A stretch of DNA of 64,000 bases from Melocanna baccifera (GCA_036346265.1 CM070700.1:24415862-24479861); one strand, 5' to 3'. Positions 1 through 13,600 are shown, numbered from the stretch's first letter. A program made the numbers and translations. The notes: generated by a model not told the origin, from the sequence alone.

Positions 1-85
1 TTTTTCTCCTTTTAAAATAGCGCACGATTATTTTCCTTCTTCCGCTTTCCTAATTCGCGAGATCGAGACCTAGAGTGGAGAGCTA
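1..85 (+). other. 5' untranslated leader (or proximal promoter) of the ACT-domain kinase gene
   Basis: The 85 bases before the kinase start codon hold a T-rich stretch and no upstream ATG. The ATG at 86 sits in the context gctaATGGCG, with G at +4 as is usual for plant starts. No TATA box is convincing in this short piece, so the promoter probably lies before the window. Confidence 0.5.
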
Positions 86-3000
86 ATGGCGGTGGAGGAG
101 GCGGCAGAGAGCTGCGGCAGCCACGCCGCCGCGACGTCGTCGTCGTCGGCCGCGGCGGCGCAGGCGCGGAAGCAGCAGCGCCACAAGCTGGATGTGTACA
201 CCGAGGTGCTCCAGCGCCTGCATGACGCCGGCGTGGCCGAGGCGCAGTCGCCGGGGTTCGACGACGAGCTCTGGAATCACTTCAACCGCCTCCCCGCCCG
301 GTCAGTGCGTGTGCGCGAGCCCCCGATGCGATGCGACGCGAATCGAATGCGCTAGTGTCGATGCGGCGGTTTGAACTGATTTCGATTTGGTTTGGGTTGC
401 AGTTACGCGATGGATGTGAACGTGGCGAGGGCGGAGGACGTGCTGACGCACAAGCGGCTCTTGGAGCAGGCGAAGGATCCGGCTCAGCGGCCGGCTTTCG
501 CTGTGCGGGTCGTGCAGGTGAGGTGTTCCTCACGACGATGTCGCCATACGATAGTTTTTGGAATGCAATTCTGAACGCCACTGATGGAATTACTGTCGAT
601 AAGTGAAAACACAAAATTTCTCAGTTATTATATGATTTGACTGTTTGCTGATCATATTTGGTTGGTTGGGGCTCGGTTTTTGCAATTGAGATTTCCTTGT
701 TATAATCGTTCCCATTCTGTAGTTAATTAATCAGCATGAAGGCGGCACTGTGTGAGTCAGTGGGTTATCCTCGGTGGTAGTATGTCTTTTTAATCAGAAA
801 AATGGAAACTTTCTTACTCGATTAGTTTTTAAAGACTGTTATTCTATGAAGGATTGGTTCATTGCCTTTTAGTGTACTGTGTACCCCTTCGGATTCGAAC
901 AGCTTATGGGTATTGCATCAACACTTTATTGTATCTGAGAGATGCCACGTAGGGGTTTTGAACTGTCTAATGGCAACATTGTGAAGTTTCCTTGGTATTT
1001 GCTTGATTAATGGAAAATTTCACTATGCTACAAGCTGAATCTCTCAGGAATCTTCTTCCACTACAATATCTCAATTCTGGGGTTTATCCTATAAAATTTC
1101 TTATAATGGACAATTAGAATCCCAAGGTATTAGCAACTCTATGTAGTGGAAATATAAACTCACCATTTCACCAGAGCCAATAGCCAAATAGCTCAAACCA
1201 AATGAGACTTCTCTGTCTAACCGGTAGTACTGCTCAGGTCCCTGCGGTATGACTGCCCGCCGAGGCACAACGCAGAATAGCACTGCACACGATCCAAGAA
1301 AAGAGCTAAGTTCTAACCCACTGATCCAAACACAGTGAAACTTGGCACAAGTCCTCCCTAAGATGTCAGGAGTTCTACTCCAATCATGGATCGTGAAGAT
1401 CGATGCTAAAGTTTCGACTTTTATCTAAAGCAAGAAAGGTTGCACCAAAACCGGACAAAAGAGCGAAACCTTGATTTGCTCTTGCTCACAAGTCCTAAAT
1501 AATCTAGATGACATTGGATGTGTTCTCACATGCCATAGTAAGTTAGATCATAGCACGAATTCAAGCCAAAACACCCACAAAAGCAAAACCCCCCAAATCA
1601 TCTCTCTTGAGGAAAACCGAGCAAACTCAAGAATTCTCCTTAGAAGATGCCTAATGGATGGGATATAATCTCCAAGAGATATCACCATCTCTTATATATC
1701 CTTAGCATCAGAAAAGATTAAAAAGAGAGAAATCCAAATAAGAATTAATCAAATCAAAAGTACAAGAAAGGATTTATGGCACAACTCACTTCGGCAAATT
1801 TTAGATGTTTATTTCACTTAGAGAGAAATGTTTTATAGCCACTCCTTCATGGAGGACAGAGCTCTAGCCTATAGCACACACACAAAAGGCTCCACATAAA
1901 GGAAACCCGAATCTCTATCAAACCCTAGAAGTGTTATCTATCTCATCTCACACAAGGGTTTATATAATGAAGGCTCTCATCTCATACCAAACCTTAAACA
2001 ACCAGCAACACTTAGTGGATACAACCACTTACAAATGGAAAAACCTAGTAACCCACGTACAAACGAGTTTTACATACACACTTGCATGCTTTTCAAAGCA
2101 CGACTTCCATGGCTCCAATAGCCCAATATGACACTCCATCCTTCAAGATATGACGTAAACCACTTAGATCAACGCTGCGGTTTTGCAAACTGCCACTCCA
2201 ACCAGTATTGGACAATTTTCTCAATTGTCACCCACCAGATTTCACCAAAATGCGATGGCCAATGCCTCGCCGCCAAGATCGTACGCCTGCTCCGAGGCCG
2301 TCGCCACTTGAAATGCCCGAGTCTTGTAGCACACCACATCACACTATAGTTTGTGATGTCCAATTACTTACCGCCAAAATCGTATGCTTGCTTTAAGAAC
2401 CGTTGCCACTTGAAACACACAGTCTAATTAGCACACCACATGCACACATTTGTCTTCTCACGATTCTTATTTTTCTTTCTCCACTGGAGATGATGCTCCA
2501 CCCGCACTTACGCGATATACCATGATCTCAGGACCCCTTTCGTAGCCATGGTCTTAGCGTTGATCGTAATAATTATCAAGCACCTTGCATATCAAAAATC
2601 AAGCAATCGACCTAAGCACAAATGATATGTACTTGATTCTCATTAGCAAATCAAATCATGCATGGACTCATGGTATGACTCACACTTGCATTGACTTCAC
2701 CATGGTTAACAGTTGCATGGGCTCCGTCATGACTAATACAACCGAAACCAACTCAACTCAGCCAACTCAGCAGAGGCCGGTACTATTGCCAACCAATGGC
2801 CGGTTGTACCGCACCAAACTGACTCCAACTCCTCTCGGTAATAGAGGACTGGTCAGATTGCGGCACCTATACTGGTCTAACCGCCCAACACCACCCGTTA
2901 GTACCGCCGTTACAAGGCTGGTAGTACCACTCATCGCAACTCAGCACAGGCATCTCTTAAAAATAGCTACCGCCAACTACAGGCCAGTACTACCGCTGCC

Positions 3001-6000
3001 GGCCAGTCATACGACGGCTCCCATGCTGGTATGACTGCTGCATCACCATGGTCTGACTGCCAGCTGTAGACCTATCGTACTGCTCTTGGCCGGTATGAGC
3101 GTGGCCCCAAAGCCGGTCATACTTCCAGCAAGAGAAAGCAATAGGAAAAGATGCAAATACTTAAAATCAAAATCAAACTTCGATATCGAAGCATAAGCAC
3201 AGTCAAATATTCATCACAAACATGGGATGACTTCTACATGGTCTCACCATGTCATATACGGGTAGCTCATGTTTTTTGCTAGGTAGTTTGAATGATATTG
3301 ACATGTATTTGATTGTGAGACACTTTTTGCTACTGTGAAGTATAGGTGAATACCTGTGTTCTTGTGGGTAGTGATGTGCATTTTGTTTTTCTTTCAGTGC
3401 TAAAGTAATATGGACGTTTATATCTACACTTTTGTGGCAACTTGCTTGATCATTGACTATAGCATGCGTCTATGCTTTCATTGGTTTTGACCAACTAACT
3501 GAACTTAGAAACTGAGAGTTTGAGCTCGTCCATTAACCGACAGTGTCAATGCCTGCCTTTATTTTTAAATTTTTTGTGTTATTCTTTTTTAGTTTCAGAT
3601 TTTCCTTTTTCATACAAGTTTTTTTAACTGTAAAAATAGTAACAATCATATGTAAAGACCTACTATTGTTGGTCATTATCCTTATTGGAGAGTCTTGATT
3701 CATTAGGTGTCTCCAGTTCTTGATGGGAATCAGACTGATGCTGATTCAAACACTGCAGGGGAGGAAGTTGCTTCAAGGCTGTTGAACAGGCAACAAAGGT
3801 ACCTGTGCCTTACCATCTATTGTTGAAAATTTTTGCTGATTGGTAAATGACTAATATCTTGTCTTACTGCCATGTATTGCGAAATATATATCTACTAGTG
3901 ATTCCATTTTCCATGTTTTCTAAATATGTACGATTTATATTCAGCATCCACCCTCCTCCTGCCTTTGGTTCATCAACAAATCTTGAGGCCCTTGCTCTTG
4001 AAGCTAGCAAGTCTCAAGGTCAAGATCATGATAGCACCTCAGATAATGTTCGATCTCTCTACAGGTAAGTCTTTGCTGCTAGTTACCTCTGCCCTCTGTT
4101 TTGTCTTACTCATACAATATTTTGGTGTTAAATCTGTACCTTGGGAGTTAACATACTTTATGGTATAGGAAAAATTCTGATTATCGCATTTCTCCTTTGG
4201 AAGTGCTTGTTTCTCTGCAGAATACAGTAATTTTCTTGTATTTGATGGCCTTACAGACCCATGCATGAAATCACCTTCTCTACCATTGACAAACCAAAGC
4301 TTCTCAGCGAGGTAAACATTTGGGGTTTTCATTAGGAATTTTTATATTTTCAAAAGTATAACTGTATATATCTATCTTTATCTTTCTGTACATATATGTA
4401 TTTCTAGATTTTTACTGATATAATTCATTGTATGTAACTTGAATAAATACTAGACATTAGCATTTGCTTTTTTATCTATTTGTTTAGTGATACCATGTTT
4501 TCTGATACTTCCAGCTGACATCTCTGCTTGGTGAACTTGGTCTCAACATACAAGAAGCACATGCGTTTTCAACAAATGATGGCTACTCACTTGACGTCTT
4601 TGTTGTTGTCGGTTGGCATGATGAGGTATTTCAATACCTGATTTGTTTTTGTACCTATGTTACTATTTGCTGGTGACTTGTGAAACCTGTGTTGATTTCT
4701 AATATAACGTATATAGCCACTTGTAAGTCTATTTTTGTAGTCAGCATCACTGTTCACTTATTGTCACTCGCAACTTAAAAAAACTATGTCAACAAGCTTG
4801 AGTGCACCTCCACTTGTCTATGATTTAAGATGGAGGAGAATTGACATCAGCATTTATGTACATGTTACACAAGTGGTTCAGATGTAGGGTATGGAGCATC
4901 TGGATATTTCACCATTAGAGATTAGGGAACCCAGTATCTCCTTTATAGAATCTTGTCTTTTTGTACAAATCTAATTGACTTTATACAACTACACTTTGTT
5001 ATATAGCTCTAGCAGTCAATGCCAGTATCGGTAAATTGTACTGTAGGACATATTTAACTAGGCATGTGGAACTGCATGAGTTTGCATGTAAGAAGTCATT
5101 CTTAAACAATTAAAATGCACATGTCTTCTGAGCTTTGTTGAGAGCCTGGTGAAGTCTAGTGTGTTGGTGTGGTCACAATGTACGGAAGGTTGGACTTATA
5201 AATTGTCAGAATGTTGCAAGTGCAGACCATGAATTTTAGGCTGACTAATTAGCAGGGTTTTGGTGGTCTGGTGGATGAGTGGATATCGGGGGTACTATTG
5301 CAGATATCTTGTGGGCTTAGGAAGTAAAACGAAAGGTATCCACATAATAAGTTATATACTGATATAGTCCAGCATTGTAAAGAAATGAGGCCAATGATGG
5401 CCGAGGTATTATTGCTCAGTGCTCACTGCTTACAGTTAATAATAATAATAAAAATGATATAAAGTTTTAGAAATCATGAGCCATGCCTCTTTGATGGAAT
5501 TGGTTGGCTTATTTTGTGCATTTGCTTGAGAGCCTGTAACCAGTACCATGGATCATGCTACCCATATCAATCAATGAAGTAATGTTGGTAGCCCATAACA
5601 TCTCCACAGTTTTGCACTATCTATTTCAAACAATCTCAGTATCAACAATGAGAGCTAGTGAATGTCTGTGGTTTGCATATTTTGTTTTGTATCTATTCTC
5701 TGTTGTTTAACATCTACTTATATGTTCATTTATTTAGGAAACAGAGGATTTAATAGAAGCAGTACAGAAAGAAATTGGGAAGATTGAGGAGGTGAACCGC
5801 AGACTTATACCTTGTTGTGATTTAGTTAGACCCTAGTTGTCACATAATTATTTTCTGCATGCTCATTTTCTGCTTTGGCTTGAATCTGACAGACGCAAGC
5901 ATGGTCTACATCTCATTCATGGTCTTCTCCAGTTGAAAATATGCAGATTGGGGAGAATTCAGCAGCTGACCATGTTGAAATACCTACAGATGGTGCTAAC

Positions 6001-9000
6001 GAATGGGAAATTGATGTAAAACTACTCAAGTTTGGGAATAAAGTAGCATCCGGATCATATGGTGATCTGTGAGTGTTTGTTGCTGGCTATCATGAAAATC
6101 CATTTTGAGTTTTGATGTAGTCACTTAACTAATCTGTTTCTCTTCCCAGTTACCGGGGTACATATTGCAGTCAAGATGTTGCTATTAAAGTGCTCAAACC
6201 TGAGAGGATAAATGTGGACATGCAGCGTGAATTTGCCCAGGAAGTATATATTATGAGGTGGGTTACACGATCTGCTCTGTTCTTGCCTGTATTATAGGAA
6301 CCATTTCTTTTTGTGATATTGGTATTCCGGCATGTTAATGAAATATACCTTTTAAGGTATTTGAACATAAACTTGTTTTATCATTTTGTTCCTCTGTGTA
6401 TTTACTTTATCGCACTCATGTCTTGTTTCTTCTGTTCTACCATGAACAATATCCTAAAAATGTTGGTCCCAGATGCTTCTATCTTCCTGTTTCCATTGCT
6501 AAAATAGTTTACTTTTAAGAAGCTAAGATCCTTTGCTGCCATTTACCTGCCAACATCTTATTCTATCAGCCCCTTGTTTGCTTATTAATTGATGTCTCAT
6601 ACTACAAGCCATGCAAGTATAACTACATGTTAAAGGCGTCACCCTTATGGATCAGTGTCCTCTATTTGTGCTGATCTGTGTTTTTCCATTTACTTTAAGT
6701 TTATGGAGTATATTTTGGATTTTAGGAAGGTTCGTCACAAGAATGTTGTGCAATTTATTGGTGCATGCACTAAACCCCCAAATCTATGTATAGTCACAGG
6801 TATTGTTAGAGAAGGATATCCTTTCAAGTTTCCCATTTTCGTATTGCGATAGTAATAGTAATAATGTGCGAACCTGCATATTTTTCTCTCTTCCAGAATA
6901 TATGTCTGGTGGGAGTGTGTATGATTACCTCCATAAACATAAAGGTGTCTTCACGCTTCCTGCTTTGCTTGGAGTTGCAATGGATGTGTCAAAAGGCATG
7001 AGCTACTTACACCAAAATAATATTATTCATCGAGATTTGAAAACTGCCAATCTTCTTATGGATGAAAATGGGGTAAGTAATGTAGGGAAGCTTCTCCCAG
7101 AATATATACTTTCCTTTACTTTTTTTTGAAGTAAATTCTCTACTTTCAAATATGCAAAATGCATTCATTGTTGGAAACAAGTTCCTCGTGCCAGAACCGG
7201 CTTCATGCTGGTTTATTGCTAGGTAGAGTTCCTACCGTGTGAAATTTGGTTCAGCTGGTATTACTCCAGCGACCAACATGTGTTTGGCAAATCTTGGCTC
7301 AAACACCGATTTATGACTTCACCTCTTCTGAGTTTTTTTAAACAATACGATGAAACAATGCACTTTCAAGAAAGGTTCACGTGAAAAATCACCAGAATAG
7401 ATGTGGATCTCCTATAATACAGAGTATTTTAGCTGGATTTTGGTTCTACCTAGCCAAATCTTGGCTATCATTGATAACTTGCTGGTTACTGGGAATCTTT
7501 TCCTTCCTGGTTGGTAGTCCATAATGATGAACTGCAGTGTTATTGCATAATAACTGTTTGTTTCATTCAATGCATGATTTACAAAGTGGAATTAGATAAA
7601 TTTGCCTGGCTAACTGGTTGTTTCCTTCTGCAGATTGTTAAGGTTGCTGATTTTGGCGTTGCACGTGTAAAAGCTCAATCTGGAGTAATGACTGCAGAAA
7701 CTGGTACATATCGTTGGATGGCCCCAGAGGTGATTTCTCTATTATTAACTATGCTACCACTATCACTAACTTGGTTGTTCATGTTATGCCAATGAGAGTA
7801 TAAGCTGTGAGGAGCAGTGTGCATCAGCTGTTGTGGGCCTGAAATACCCAAGCTCTGAGTTCATTCCATGGTGCATGCTTGACATGTCGACATTGATATG
7901 GTTCCATATATGAGAGAAGAGGGAAGACCTTTTTATCTGTTCATTTTTTAAACTAAAGGGGAATTTTCAATAATTAATTTTAACAGTACTTAATCCCTAG
8001 CCAGCAGATAATTGTCAAATGGTAGAGATGGTATGCAGGCTAAGATCATTGGCGAAGCAAATATTTTGAGGACTTGCATGCTATGATAGCTTCCTCTTAT
8101 CTTTCTCTGTATCTTTATGATAAAATGGCATTTATTTATCTTTCTATGTATCTTATAGTTCTGTAAAATTGTAAATCCAAATGGGATTGCAAGTTTGCAG
8201 CGGCAATGTACTTAAGGAATGGAGAGCTTCAGTGTATACATTGCCCTCAATTCGTGTATCACCTTACAAAATTTTACCTGTACAGGTCATAGAACACAAA
8301 CCCTATGACCACAAGGCTGATGTTTTTAGTTTTGGAATTTTGCTGTGGGAACTGCTCACAGGGAAGGTATTTGCATTAGTCTTCTGCTACTCTATTCAAT
8401 CATTAAGTTAGCTCCATTGTTTTGAAATGAATTGGTAATGGGTTCATCCATCTATTGTTCGCAGATTCCTTACGAGTACCTGACACCATTACAAGCAGCT
8501 GTAGGTGTGGTTCAGAAGGTAAACATTGCCTGTCAATTTTTTCTCTCTTCTAGTCTTATTTGTTCTTATTATGTTTCAAAGTGGAATTCTTACTCAACTT
8601 ATCGTGCCAACCACATAGTACCATGATAATGATCCCTTTATATGTTTTGGACTACTGCACATGGATAATGTAGCTTGTTTTTAGTTTTCTTTTTTGTTCC
8701 ATGAAATCATGCGGATGTTTGAGATATGAACGGTGTAAGAAACACATTTTAGGGAAGTTTTGCAAACGCACTAGCAAAAACTGCAGAATGACATTAGGGC
8801 TCTTTTACATCAGGTTTTTTGTTTGCCACTTTGCCCAATCAAAGACATTATAGTTAAATAATAATATCCATCTGGTCTTGTGTATGAGTCATATGACCGC
8901 AGATGAAACATTCTTTCCTCTCCACTGGAAAGAAAAGAAAAGGAAAATAGAACTTAATTATCGAAATCTTCTAATATGGTAAGCTTCCTTCTCAGGGATT

Positions 9001-9297
9001 GCGGCCTACAATACCAAAAAATATTCATGCAAAGCTTGCCGAGCTTCTTCAGAAGTGTTGGCAGCAGGACCCTGCTCAAAGGCCAGATTTCTCTGAAATA
9101 TTAGAAACTCTTCAGAGAATAGCAGAGGAGGTTTGTGACTGAGACTTAATAACAACTTTACTTAAATGAATGAAAATTTATTTTCCTATCAATAAATGGA
9201 ACAGGTTGGAGATGGGCATGAGGGTAAGCATGAAGGAAAGCACAAGGAGAAAATACTGGGGGGATTATTTTCAGCTTTGAGGGGGCGGGGACACTGA
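86..9297 (+). CDS. STY46: ACT-domain Raf-like Ser/Thr/Tyr protein kinase (STY8/STY17/STY46 type), 16 exons, complete
   Basis: Exons read from splice sites: 86-300, 403-517, 3707-3798, 3945-4064, 4257-4311, 4515-4625, 5738-5791, 5893-6068, 6150-6257, 6726-6799, 6897-7072, 7634-7729, 8286-8366, 8465-8518, 8996-9130, 9205-9297. They total 1755 nt in one phase, giving 584 residues, the usual size for this clade. An N-terminal low-complexity Ala/Ser stretch leads to an ACT domain at about residues 180-255 (HEITFSTIDKPKLLSEL onward). The kinase domain follows: glycine loop GSYGDLYRG near 307, VAIK lysine near 322, HRDLKTANLL near 418, DFG at 438-440, GTYRWMAPE ending at 464, and C-terminus LFSALRGRGH. 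In Arabidopsis this clade is reported to phosphorylate chloroplast transit peptides in the cytosol; that role is assumed here by family. The symbol marks the clade, as I cannot separate STY8, 17 and 46. Intron 2 (3.2 kb) carries a repeat. Confidence 0.93.
1090..3240. repeat. Unclassified non-coding repeat inside kinase intron 2
   Basis: About 2.1 kb of the 3.2-kb second intron has a texture unlike the T-rich intron around it: no sustained reading frame, A/C-rich on plus, and a block at about 2770-3120 with many variants of ccggtactaccg, ccggtatgac and tggtatgact on both strands. Such clustered short motifs are common in long non-coding grass repeats. I could not fix termini or a target-site duplication, so a solo LTR or a large non-coding retroelement is only a guess. 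Confidence 0.45.
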
Positions 9298-9900
9298 AGT
9301 GGAGCGAATGTACATGGTTTCAATCAGTGATAGTTCCTTGGCACGCCCAGTGCCAGCACATTGAGACATGCCTGCTGCAGTTGACTGAAGTGGCAATTTT
9401 CAGCTGCAGTGTCGTCCATAAGCTGTTGTCAATTTGTCATAGTTTTTCCACTTATTACTTCTGGGTTCCATTACATGATGTAACATAGGAAGAGAATGGT
9501 GTGAATTGTACATTATTGATCTGATTTTTCTAACAGGTTGCAACTTGTAGTTGAAATAATAAGCCAAATTTAGGGCGTGCTATGATTCCTTTAGCGCCCA
9601 TCATCATGTGGTTGTGATTATCTTTCTACATACTTCTTACATACTGTTTCTTAGGGATATGTTATGTTGTTCTCCATATTCTTTTGTGTTTTGAGAATGA
9701 TATTTCAGCATAACAATATTCTGATGCTCTATCAATCACGGTGTGTTACTATCTGTGAAAACGCAGTTAGCCTGCGAGTTGTGAGCTGAACAAGCCAACA
9801 TGCATGCCCAACTCTGACCTGAACAAAGATAACGTTGGCAGCTCTCTCGTGCCAAGATTTTGCTCATGCATTGTCGTGAGAGTAAAAAGATTCTTAAGGG
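9298..9900 (+). other. 3' UTR and downstream flank of the kinase gene
   Basis: Non-coding sequence follows the TGA at 9295-9297. It is T-rich, and a possible AATAAT-type polyadenylation signal lies near 9557. I see no further exon here. The boundary between UTR and intergenic DNA cannot be set from sequence alone. Confidence 0.4.
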
Positions 9901-10195
9901 GGCGTTCAGAATAGGATTACTTTTGATTTTTGCTAAAATTTCACTGTAGCTGGTTGATTTTTTTACTGTAGCTGAGTTGGTTTATTGGGCATAATTAAAT
10001 GTAAAAAATGTAAAAATAAAAGTGGCACGCTAATCTAGAGCGAACAACGTAATGGAATATAGGAAAAAAAACAAAACACAAAAATTCAAAAAAACAAAAA
10101 AAACAAAAGGACAAAATTATTACAGTGCTACTACAGTGTTTCTAACGCAGAAACCGATCACCAATGCTGAGAAAAAGCGGTAATGAGCGCAGCCT
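9900..10195 (+). repeat. MITE family A, copy 1
   Basis: An AT-rich element of about 295 bp opens with gggggcgttcagaat and ends with gagcgcagcc. It carries tactgtagctgagttgg, gggcataattaaatgta, cacgctaatctagagcg and a run of aaaacaaaacacaaaaa. The same blocks, in the same order or reversed, recur near 28937, 33612 and 34565, which defines a dispersed family in this window. TTA or TTAA lies at both edges, compatible with a PIF/Harbinger-like target, but I could not prove it. Confidence 0.7.
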
Positions 10196-10319
10196 TAATA
10201 CTTCCTCTGTTGACATGGCATGCGAATCATTCGTACTGTTGCCCCGGAACTCGTAGAGGTAGCCATCTGATACAAAACTTGCGTTATTAGCATTGCTTTT
10301 CTTCTATCGTAACGGTTCT

Positions 10320-10480
10320 ACCTCCTTCGATGGAGGACCAAGGAATGAATGAAGTGGTGGTGCAGCTAAGAGCGCAGCGCTCTCTCTTCCTCTCCAGAGG
10401 CATTCTTTGTCACCTACGACTCCAGGAAGCAGCTGCACTAGTTCTACACTGTCCCACTAAGGTGTGCAAGTGCTGCAAGG
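10320..10480 (+). other. Coding-like island of unknown origin
   Basis: GC-richer sequence in AT-rich surroundings. In one frame near 10380-10460 it reads PEAFFVTYDSRKQLH, then a stop, then FYTVPLR before a possible donor site (aag/gtgtgc). This looks like the rear of an old exon, but I recognise no family and it has no connected exons. Confidence 0.2.
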
Positions 10481-10487
10481 GCTACAT

Positions 10488-10745
10488 ATCAAAAACTTAT
10501 TCACTAGTTATGACTTTTTCCTTTTTAGCTTCTAAAAGCTGTTTTTTAGTTTTTTTTACAGTAATTAACTTTTAAATGAAGTGTTAAGACGAGATCTATA
10601 AGTTAATTATAGTACACACTGTAGCGACTTCATTTATATCGGCCGAAAGCACATACAAGTTTCTTTTACTCTATATTCTCTCTCATGAACAGTTAGAAAG
10701 TTATAAGTCATAAGTCGTAGCAAAAAAATAATAAGCTCGTGGTAC
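10488..10745 (-). repeat. MITE family B, diverged copy
   Basis: It shares gatctataagttaattatagtaca-type sequence, a block of aacttttaaa, a central ttcatttatatcggccgaa and a terminal run of gtcataagtcgtagc with the better copies near 25751 and 30085. Ends are not sharp. Orientation is given relative to the copy at 25491. Confidence 0.5.
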
Positions 10746-11104
10746 ATCTGATTTTGTCAAGCAAACGATTCTAACAGTGCTGATTTGAACTCTGACGGTA
10801 ATGTAGGAGGCAAGGCCGCGGGCTCAGCTGATTTCCAGATAAGACGACATGGTTATGGTTTACTAGCAAGTAATAAACTGAGCATGTTCTTCCTGTTACG
10901 AACAATGACTTCTGGTTGCAGGATTGCCTGTACCGTTACCGATCTAACAATGCATGTTTACCAATGCCAGACTGCATTTGGCTGCATGAGCACGAAAAAG
11001 GAAGCAAAAGATCGGCAGCCTGTTGGATGTCCAACGAAACTAGTTTGTTTTACTAACATCGTCATAGCTCTCCATTTTCCCCTACAATATTTTCTATAAT
11101 TAGT

Positions 11105-13085
11105 TAATTTTAGATGTCATGACAGATGGTCTAAGACAGGTATTGCATATGGACACTATAGGTCCTTCTAGAGTTCAATAGTAGGAGGGAGATGATATGT
11201 TCTAGTCATTGTTGATGATTACTCTGAATACTCTTAGGTTTTCTTCCTAACATCTAAGGATGATGTATTTAGTCATTTTAAAGAGTTAGCACTTAGATTA
11301 TCAGTTGATCTTCTAGGATCCCTTACGGTCATTAGGAGTGACAATGGAACCGACTTCAATTATTCATCCTTCTATTCCTTTTGTTCTGAGTATGGTCTAA
11401 AGCACCAGTTTTCTTTTTCTATAGTTTCTCAGCAGAATGATGTAATTGAGAGGAAGAATATGACTTTAATTGAGATTTATATGACTATGTTAGATTAGCC
11501 TGTCACTCCTAGGAGATATTAGGTTGAGGTCATTTCCATTGGTTGTTATATGTCTAACAGGGTATTTTGAGAATATCATTACATAAGACTTTTTATGAGT
11601 TGAAATTTGATCATAAGGCTAGTCTGTTACTTTAGAGTCTTCAGTTGTAAGTGTTTCATTCTTAAACATAGCAATCTTGATAAGTTTGAGTTTAGGTCTT
11701 CAGATGAGATCTTTCTAGGCTATTCTCCTCATTGTTGAGGCTATTGTGTGTTTAATCTTGAGACTAACAAAATTATAGAGACATGCGATGATACTTTCGA
11801 TGAGGCTATTTCAGGGACTAGACTAGACATTGTAGATACACAGGTTCAGGGAGATTTTGAAGGCATCTTCCTTGAGGAGTGCGGTGAAAAAGATGAGGTT
11901 GTTGATCTACTTTTTCTTCGGCCAGCTGAAGCATCTGCTTCAACTACTTCACCTTCATCTGGACAGCCTGCTCCCACTACTTCCTCAGCATCGTGTGGCT
12001 CTACTCCTACCTCCATAGTCCATGAGGTAGATGCCGCATTGACTTCAGGAATATCTCGACATCTCTAGTGGTGACACCCTCCATATTAGATCATTGATCT
12101 TCATGAGCGAGTTACTTACTTCATATTCATCTCTTTTGACTCCCATGTTTATTCTGCTTTCATAGCTTTTTTAAGCCCCGTGATGTCACCCATACACGTA
12201 CTGACAAGTCTTGGATCAATACCATGCATGAGAAATTAGAGGACTTTGAGAGAAACGATGTCTGGACTTTAGTTGAGCCTCCTTATGGTCATAATGTTAT
12301 AGGAACCAAGTGGTTTTCAAGAACAAATAGAGTGAGGATGGAGTAATTGTTAGGAATAAGGCCAGACTTATAGTTCAGAGCTTCATCTAGGTAGAGGGAT
12401 TAGATTTGGAGGAGATTTTTTCATCTGTAACTAGATTAGAAGCCATTTGAATTCTCTTAGCACTTGCAGCCTCCAAGGGATTTAGGTTATATCAGATATA
12501 TGTTAAGAGTGTCTTTCTTAATAGTTTTATAGAAGAAGTTTAAGTCAAGTAATCTCCTGGTTTGAGAGTTCAATATTTTCAAATCATATCTACAAACTAT
12601 ACAAAGCCTTGTATAGACTGAAGTAAGCACCTAGAGCTTGGTATGACAGGCTTACATTATTTCTGTTGAAAAATGATTTTCAAATGGGCAAAATAGATAA
12701 GACATTGTTCACCCTCAGACTGGTAGTGATCTTCTCTAGGTTCAAATCTATGTAGATGACATCATTTTCAGTGGATCATCCTATGCTTTAGTTTCTAAAT
12801 TTTTAGACATCATAAGCAGGGAGTTTGAGATGAGCATAATAGGTGAGTTGACCTACTTCCTTGGATTCCAAATCAACTAAATGGAGTAAGGTGCATTTGT
12901 GCATCAAGCCAAGTACATTAAGGACCTGCTTCGACACTTCGACATGGTAAGAAGCAAGCCAATGTACACCCTGATGGCTTCTTATCTCCTCTAGCTCCTG
13001 ACTGCTTTCTTAATAGAAAAATATACTAAGTAAGCAGTAGAAGAGGAAAGATGTATTGCTTCAGACCAGTTGACTTAGGTATATC
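11105..13085 (+). mobile_element. Heavily decayed Ty1/copia retrotransposon (integrase to reverse transcriptase)
   Basis: Across short, stop-broken stretches the plus strand reads like a copia polyprotein in the right order. The integrase core appears as VIVDDYSEYS and VIRSDNGTDF, then the integrase tail FNLETNKIIETCDDTFDE (about 11745-11800). The reverse transcriptase start is near 12200 (WINTMHEKLEDFERNDVW), and QIYVDDIIFSGSS is near 12740, where YVDD is the catalytic motif. FLGFQIN follows. Many codons expected to be CAG or CGA are TAG or TGA, consistent with C-to-T decay. No LTRs or gag could be placed. Confidence 0.8.
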
Positions 13086-13600
13086 AATGCTTTGGTAACA
13101 AGGCTGTAAAGGAGCGAGTAGAACTAGGAAACTCTCCTAATGAACATAGCCAGAATGAGAGATTTTGACTAGTCATAGATGTCTTAGTCTTGACCAGAAT
13201 AAAATATACTCTTAGAATAGTCAGAGTACAAATGTTATAATACAAAAACCTTTTTGCATTTATCAAATAAGATTAAAATAACATGATGTGCAAAAAAGAA
13301 GATAAGTGGTTCTACCAGTATTCTTATCCAACATGGTCACAAAATAGTTAGAGGCAAAAAATAAGAAGGAAGACTTCTCATAAATGTATTCTATCCCTTG
13401 GCTTCAACTAGTAGTAAAGATCATAGGAAAAATGCCATTGTTAGGAAACTCTTTCCAATGAACGTGATCACATGCAGAGAGGAGGTATTTCAACTAAGAG
13501 ATTTTTTGTGTCTTGACTAGTAAAAACAATAGCAGAATTGAAAGAAATAAAAAATAAAGCATTTAGCCCCCAAGCTTGAAATGGTTTATACAAGTTGTCT
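13086..13600. repeat. Retroelement junction and LTR-like debris
   Basis: Two similar stretches (aggaaactctcctaatgaac near 13127 and aggaaactctttccaatgaac near 13443) are 316 bp apart, which may be fragments of one duplicated LTR. On the minus strand aagcttgggggctaaatgc (about 13555-13575) resembles the purine-rich sequence before a gypsy 3' LTR. The reading is tentative. Confidence 0.35.
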
